Assembly: GCA_030765065.1 (NCBI GenBank) | Contig: CM060987.1 | Coordinates: forward strand, 75,898,557 to 75,962,556 | DNA length: 64,000 nt | Origin: Deroplatys truncata | Lineage: Eukaryota; Arthropoda; Insecta; Mantodea; Mantidae | Direction: 5' to 3' | Shown: positions 59,127-64,000 of the stretch, piece by piece | Numbering within the stretch: position 1 is the stretch's first letter | Layout of the letters: every line of letters begins with the position of its first letter | Position numbers and translations under genes: made by a program | The notes under the pieces: model-generated | Database searches by the model: none | What the model was told of the DNA's origin: nothing | Seen by the model: only the letters and a program-made list of their open reading frames with translations

Positions 59127-59748
59127 AGAACGTCAAAACGGACCCACAAAATCCAAAACAGACGTTCCATGATATATGTATCCAATGTGAACTAAATAAC
59201 CAATAACGTGTAGTTTGAGGTGGCTTAGATTTAAGACAAGTAAGACAACCGCGGAAAAAGGTCAAAATGTCGTATAAAACATGTTTACATACAAAATAAC
59301 TGCGAATAGGGGATTTCGTCTTTAAAACCCATCAGATGTGCTCCAAAATGCGAGGAATATAAATATTGAAGCACAATATTCCCCTGACTAGCCGCCGTCC
59401 ATATCGGACCTAAAACTAAATTGCGACATTGCCTAAGCAACGAGATGAAGACCGCCGGAAAATATCTAGAAAGGGTATTGAGAGGAGCAAGTCGCAGAAT
59501 TCTTGTGATGGTGATAACTCCGGTTGGAATAGTCGCGAAAGAGCATCGGGATACAGTTGTCAGCTCCTCGTATGTGACGAAACGTAAATGGAAAGGCGCT
59601 AAGATGCACTGCCCAACGAGCTAATTTTCCAGTTCGACGGCGATGAGAGAGGGCTCAGTTAATCGCCTGGTTTCACACTCCAACTCGAAGGGTCGGTGTT
59701 CCAAAAATGATTTATACTTCTCGCATGCAACTGAGACTGCCAAAGCTT

Positions 59749-59991
59749 CTACTTCCTACACTGATAATCGCCGTTCCTGTCCTGACAGGGTACGGGAAAA
59801 TATACAATTGCTCTGCGACCTTGAGGGGAATTCTGCAAAGCTACTGCCGAAGGTTCCACTGAGGAAGCGTCAGTTTGTAAAATGAACCGTTGATCAAAAT
59901 TAGGTGGATTTGTCAAAGCAAATTTAAGTTCTCGAAAGCTTGTTGCTGGGCAAAAGACCAAAGAAAATAGCTCCTTTCCGGTGAAAAGCAT
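59749..59991 (-). pseudogene. Gypsy RNase H fragment
   Basis: The minus strand reads FRELKFALTNPPNFDQRFIL then QTDASSVEPSAVALQNSPQG and AIVYFPVPCQDRNGDYQ. The QTDAS motif holds the first catalytic Asp of RNase H. The domain follows the reverse transcriptase fragment at 60156-60440. Confidence 0.8.
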
Positions 59992-60155
59992 ACAGAGTTA
60001 CGCGATTCTTTCCAAATTCGGAATAAACTTTCCAAAGAAGGAAATTATCCGTAACAAGAAAGAGATTTTCCATATAGATGTGAGCACAGGAAAAATTCGC
60101 ACTGCTAACATCCGTGCCGGATCAGTGGATATACCCGCAGGAGAAATTGGATTCC

Positions 60156-60440
60156 CTAAGAACGAAATTTGAGAAACCACATATGGTACTTTAGACGGCC
60201 GAACGGTAAGACCAACCTTACGAGGATAGCAAAACCTTCATACAAATATGATTTAAAGTCCTTAGAATAAATGACTAGATCCTCCAAAATAATTGAAAAC
60301 AAATTTGAATTTAGAGTCGTGTAACACACGATTCTAGCAAACGGGAAAGCAACTGTAGAAATCCCGAAGTGTATTCTCCGAAATTGATAGAGATTACGTG
60401 GAGCTGTAAAGGACGTAATAGAGCGCGACAAGGGAGCCAA
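60156..60440 (-). pseudogene. Gypsy reverse transcriptase fragment
   Basis: The minus strand reads TSFTAPRNLYQFRRIHFGIS, then FSIILEDLVIYSKDFKSYLY. The catalytic YxDD box reads ILED, so the active site is damaged. The FGIS block and the spacing are typical of Gypsy. Confidence 0.8.
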
Positions 60441-60867
60441 AGGTATCTGATAAGTCTAATTTAAGTCAAGCGTAGTAAATGCAGTCGCATCCTTAAAATG
60501 ATGTGCGGCATCCTGAATTTGTGGCAAAGGCATGAATCCATTTGATGTTCCTATTAAATTTATGAAGTTCCACTACCAAACGATCTTAATTGTTCGGCTT
60601 TGGTACCGTAAAATACGGGCTAGGTAACAAATTTCAGAAGGCTCAATTACTTCTTCTCGTAATAAACGATGGATCTGAGCGCGAAGAACTTTAGTTCTTT
60701 AGTTCTAAACCTTAGAGTTTAGTCGGATAAGAATTATGTGGTGAAGCAACCGGATTATTATCTTTTAAATGAATTTCATACTTGAAATTTTTAACCAGAC
60801 ACAATTTATTCATCAGCACATCTGGAAAATCATGAATAAGTTCCAAAGGTCGACGACGTTGATCTTC

Positions 60868-61163
60868 CCGTCCTCCGTGGTGCGGTGGTTACCATGCTAG
60901 CCTCTAGTTCCCGAGGTCGCGGGTTCAAAGCTGGCGGAGGGCGATGGATTTTTTTCGGGCGTAAAAATACTTAGCGTGGCTTGCTTTGGATGGGAAGTAA
61001 GGCCAATGGTCACGTGTCGTAGATTTACGGCACGTAAAAGAACCTCAGGTCTGATAAAAAGGCCTCTGAGACAAATTACCGGTCTTTCACGCCCAATATA
61101 GAATGTGACGCTAAGGACCACAGCACTTAAAGAGCATCCATAAATATAACTCAATTTAATTTT
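60868..61163 (+). mobile_element. tRNA-derived SINE (family A), copy 3
   Basis: Same head (CCGTGGTGCGGTGGTTACCATG, GCGGGTTCAAAGCTGGCGGA), body and AT tail as the copies at 7818 and 27962. GACGTT flanks it on both sides (about 60852 and 61163), a short or decayed target duplication. It is nested in the Gypsy relic. Confidence 0.85.
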
Positions 61164-61867
61164 GACGTTCACAAATGCAACAATTTTGCGTGCATATCGT
61201 GATCAGATCGTGCAACCAAAAGCAACCAGGCTAAAGTTCGCGACCCTAAAGACAACTTCAAATTGACAGATCAAAAGCAAACTTTACCGTAAAATTGGAA
61301 AAATCAAGTCCCAACTGGGAAGAAAGCATAAATGAAGCTCACATAACAATCAAATTCGAAACAATGAAAACTCGACTGTCCATGGAAATATACGAATTTT
61401 GAGACGCAACCTCACGTTTCCAAGAATATTAACCAAAGAACCAGCTATGGTAGTATCGGAGGCTTGTTGACAGGTCCGTTTGATAAACAGGTGACAAGGG
61501 AAAGTTTAAAGAAAGCATTCGTCAACCAAGTTTAAATTACCACCCGAGTCTAATATGGTAAGAACCGAAATTTTACTGCAAAACACCTAAATAATCAGAA
61601 AAGATACAAAGGGCAAAACCTGAATATGTGAAGAATTTAAATCATATGCCAAATCGGTAGTGAATGTCATAAAACATGTTGGTTAGGTTTATTTGCTTCT
61701 CTGTGACGCCGAAATCAGCGAGCGAAAGTATGAACGGTACGTTGGCAATATCTACAATGTAGCCTTGTAACTGAAAGAGAAACAGAAGCGCCTGATTCTT
61801 CTCTATGCGGCTGTGAAACCGTTTTTCAATTTATTTTGAAACCGGAACATTTGATTGTTTAGTAGGA

Positions 61868-62876
61868 TTAACTTGAGTACTTTGTGCCTGGTGTAACCAC
61901 ATTCAATACTATCAAGGTCATAAAGGTATGAGATCGACGTGCAAGAAATGCGGATTTAAGACGCGTAGTATCGTTCAAACCCGGTAATATAACACCATAG
62001 ATTTGGTTTTTGGTATCAAACACACGAAATAGTATAGCATATCCACGAGCATGTGCAACGAAAGCACTAAATTTTTCATGAGGGGCATAATAATTTTTAG
62101 CCAATTAAGTTATTCGCAAACGAGGAGGGAAGAAAATTGCAACACGTAATTATAAAGTTTTGCCAGATCTACCGCAGAACTCTCCAATAAGGAAACAATT
62201 TTCTCTTCAGTAATGGTTAATAACAACCTATATATGTCACACGGATTAAATAATGAATCCGACGAACCGTCACAAACTTTATTTAAAAAATGCGAAAATG
62301 CTAAAGCCTGATGAGGTAATATCCGCGACAAAGAGTGAATTTGCAAGCAAGAATGTAGGTATCGGATGTTCAATCTTCAAAAAGCTTAAAATGAAGTTGC
62401 GAAATCTGTGCATTTTAACATTCATTCGATGAACTGGAAGAGAATATTTCCTTTGTTACCAACTGGAATGGTAATTCAAAACTATCCTTCTCCAAAGGAA
62501 TCAAAGCAGTATAATTCTGTTACAAAGCGCAATATTCGCGACAAAGTACAGATTAATTATATTGTTTCAAACCTGTAAGTGTTGAGTTTTACAAAAATTG
62601 CAGGCGTTCTAAGTAATGCTTTATTCGTGGTCGAAAACAACACCATACTGCTAAGGACAATGGCGCAGTTTGCTCCGAAAATGTATTAACAAATACATGT
62701 AATTGAAATTTATTTCCCTGAGTAAGAGCTATTAATTCCTCCTCAGAAAACCTTGCGATATCTGAAGCTAAATGCAAATTGTCCTTCATATACATCACCA
62801 ATTGCGGTACTGTATAAAAACCATCGATACGAAACCCTCGCAGCTTTATGTAAAAGAGCAATTTGTCACGACACAA
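61868..62876 (-). pseudogene. Gypsy gag-like fragments
   Basis: Three minus-strand pieces (62589-62876, 62110-62373, 61868-62104) lie upstream of the pol domains. They include RGFRIDGFYTVPQLVMYMKD, SLFNPCDIYRLLLTITEEKI and KNQIYGVILPGLNDTTRLKS. Position and the PGL-containing block suit a gag capsid region. Identity is inferred mainly from position. Confidence 0.4.
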
Positions 62877-62940
62877 TATATCAAAGTTTAGTTGCTATGT
62901 TAAAGAAATACGCACAAAAATGGCAATGCTACACCAAAAA

Positions 62941-64000
62941 AAAATCTGATGTGTTACACTCACATGACTTTCTCTACTCTTGTACAATCTAATTTTACAA
63001 ACGCTTATTCTCCATATGCTTCATGTTAATCGAGATATCGAGATGTCAATCTTATTGGTAATATTCATGTAGATGCAAGGGGAATATGGTAGCTTTTAAG
63101 CGATAGTCAAATATTTTAACGCTGGTTGCTATGTGGCGCATTCCATTCTCTTTGCATGTCCAGGACATAAAAAAAATCTGATGTGTTACACTCACATGAC
63201 TTTCTCTACTCTTGTACAATCTAATTTTACAAACGCCTATTCTCCATATGCTTCATGTTAATCGAGATATCGAGATGTCAATCTTATTGGTAATTTTCTT
63301 GTAGATGCAAGGGAAATATGGTAGCTTTTAAGCGATAGTCAAATATTTTAACGCTGGTTGCTATGTGGCGCATTCCATTCTCTTTGCATGTCCAGGACAA
63401 AAAAAATGAATAACGCATTTGAGAAAAAGTATAAGTATTGGAAAATTTAAGGGAATAACAAGCAATATCTCGAAAACGGTTCACTCAGCAAAAGAAATGT
63501 ATATGACATAAGTTGTGTATTTTAACGCGATCTACATTTTTTGTGTAGTAAACTTTTGTCTATCTCTTATGGTTTACCAGTTATGCAAAAGTCTTTCACA
63601 ATGAAGAATACTTTTGGAGACATTCCCAGAAAATTCGAGATATATATTTCATTTCTCATGACATTATCTTAAACATATGATATTTTCATCAAAATCGTTA
63701 GAGCCATTTTTGAGAAAATTAAAATTTTCGAAAAATCTTCCATGTAAAGGGTAGTCTGGGGTGGGGGGATTTTCTTGAAAACCTTTGTGTCGCATCTCTG
63801 GAAGATACTGAACTTATATAGCAAGTTTGGTGCTTATCCGACTGTTCGTTTTTGAGTTATGCTGTTCACAGACACACACACACACGGACATGTTTTCAAA
63901 AATGCTTTTTTTGGACTCAGGAGGTCTCAAAACATGTATTTCCGGCGAAATCTCGGTATCGAATTTTTGGGTGGAATGCAATACTTCCCCTACTTACTAT
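62941..64000 (+). mobile_element. HINE-like repeat, plus orientation, runs off the window
   Basis: Two tandem terminal modules (ATCTGATGTGTTACACTCAC at 62943 and 63176), then the body, a CA microsatellite at 63869-63886, and CCCCTACTTACTAT at the window edge, which is the start of the palindromic end. It is very similar to the copy at 45129-46204. Confidence 0.9.

Larger units (their letters stand above)
58720..62880 (-). mobile_element. Gypsy LTR retrotransposon, decayed, no LTRs seen
   Basis: Gag-like, reverse transcriptase, RNase H and integrase fragments follow each other on the minus strand from 62.88 kb to 58.9 kb, the normal Gypsy order. A family A SINE interrupts it at 60868-61163. 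I could not find a pair of long terminal repeats, so the boundaries are estimates. Confidence 0.7.

Overview
The window looks like arthropod, most likely insect, nuclear DNA from a large and repeat-rich genome. There are no operons, no bacterial signals and almost no long open reading frames. Nearly everything that can be recognised is a transposable element or a relic of one. The SINE, mariner, PIF/Harbinger and Gypsy families present fit an insect; I cannot name the species.

The host signal is three homologous exons on the + strand, at 12005-12286, 21727-22008 and 50615-50896. Each is exactly 282 bp, has consensus splice sites, starts and ends in phase 1, and encodes one fibronectin type III (FN3) domain of 94 residues. 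They are separated by gaps of about 9.4 kb and 28.6 kb. They look like consecutive, exon-duplicated FN3 repeats of one large extracellular or membrane protein, such as a receptor-type tyrosine phosphatase or cell-adhesion protein. No terminal exon lies in the window, so the gene is not named. Almost everything else would then be intron.

Region by region: 0-5.3 kb holds two PIF/Harbinger copies and a SINE. 5.4-9.3 kb holds tRNA-headed SINEs and two very old copies of the dominant interspersed repeat. 9.4-11.2 kb is a decayed transposase-like relic. 12.0-13.4 kb is FN3 exon 1 plus a repeat copy. 13.6-16.9 kb is a SINE pair, one member split by a non-LTR retrotransposon with a 13-bp target duplication. 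17.9-24.8 kb has transposase and Gypsy pol relics and FN3 exon 2. 25.6-28.9 kb is a mariner carrying two nested insertions. 29.4-31.2 kb is a head-to-head fusion of two repeat copies. 33.5-36.4 kb holds two Tc1/mariner elements. 37.2-39.2 kb is a repeat copy abutting a decayed Polinton/virus-like block. 40-50 kb is rich in mini- and microsatellites. 50.6 kb is FN3 exon 3. 52-58.4 kb holds a DDE relic, a Mutator-like transposase gene and a mariner. 58.7-62.9 kb is a decayed Gypsy. 62.9-64 kb is another repeat copy.

The dominant interspersed repeat (about 0.8-1.1 kb, at least ten loci) has an unusual layout. One end is a near-palindrome, a 12-bp motif is repeated inversely but at unequal distances from the two ends, a TG/AC microsatellite lies inside, and the opposite-end module is often tandemly repeated. 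This resembles non-autonomous Helentron/HINE elements; the class is an inference. In entries below, its '+' orientation means the end reading TCTGATGTGTTACAC comes first.
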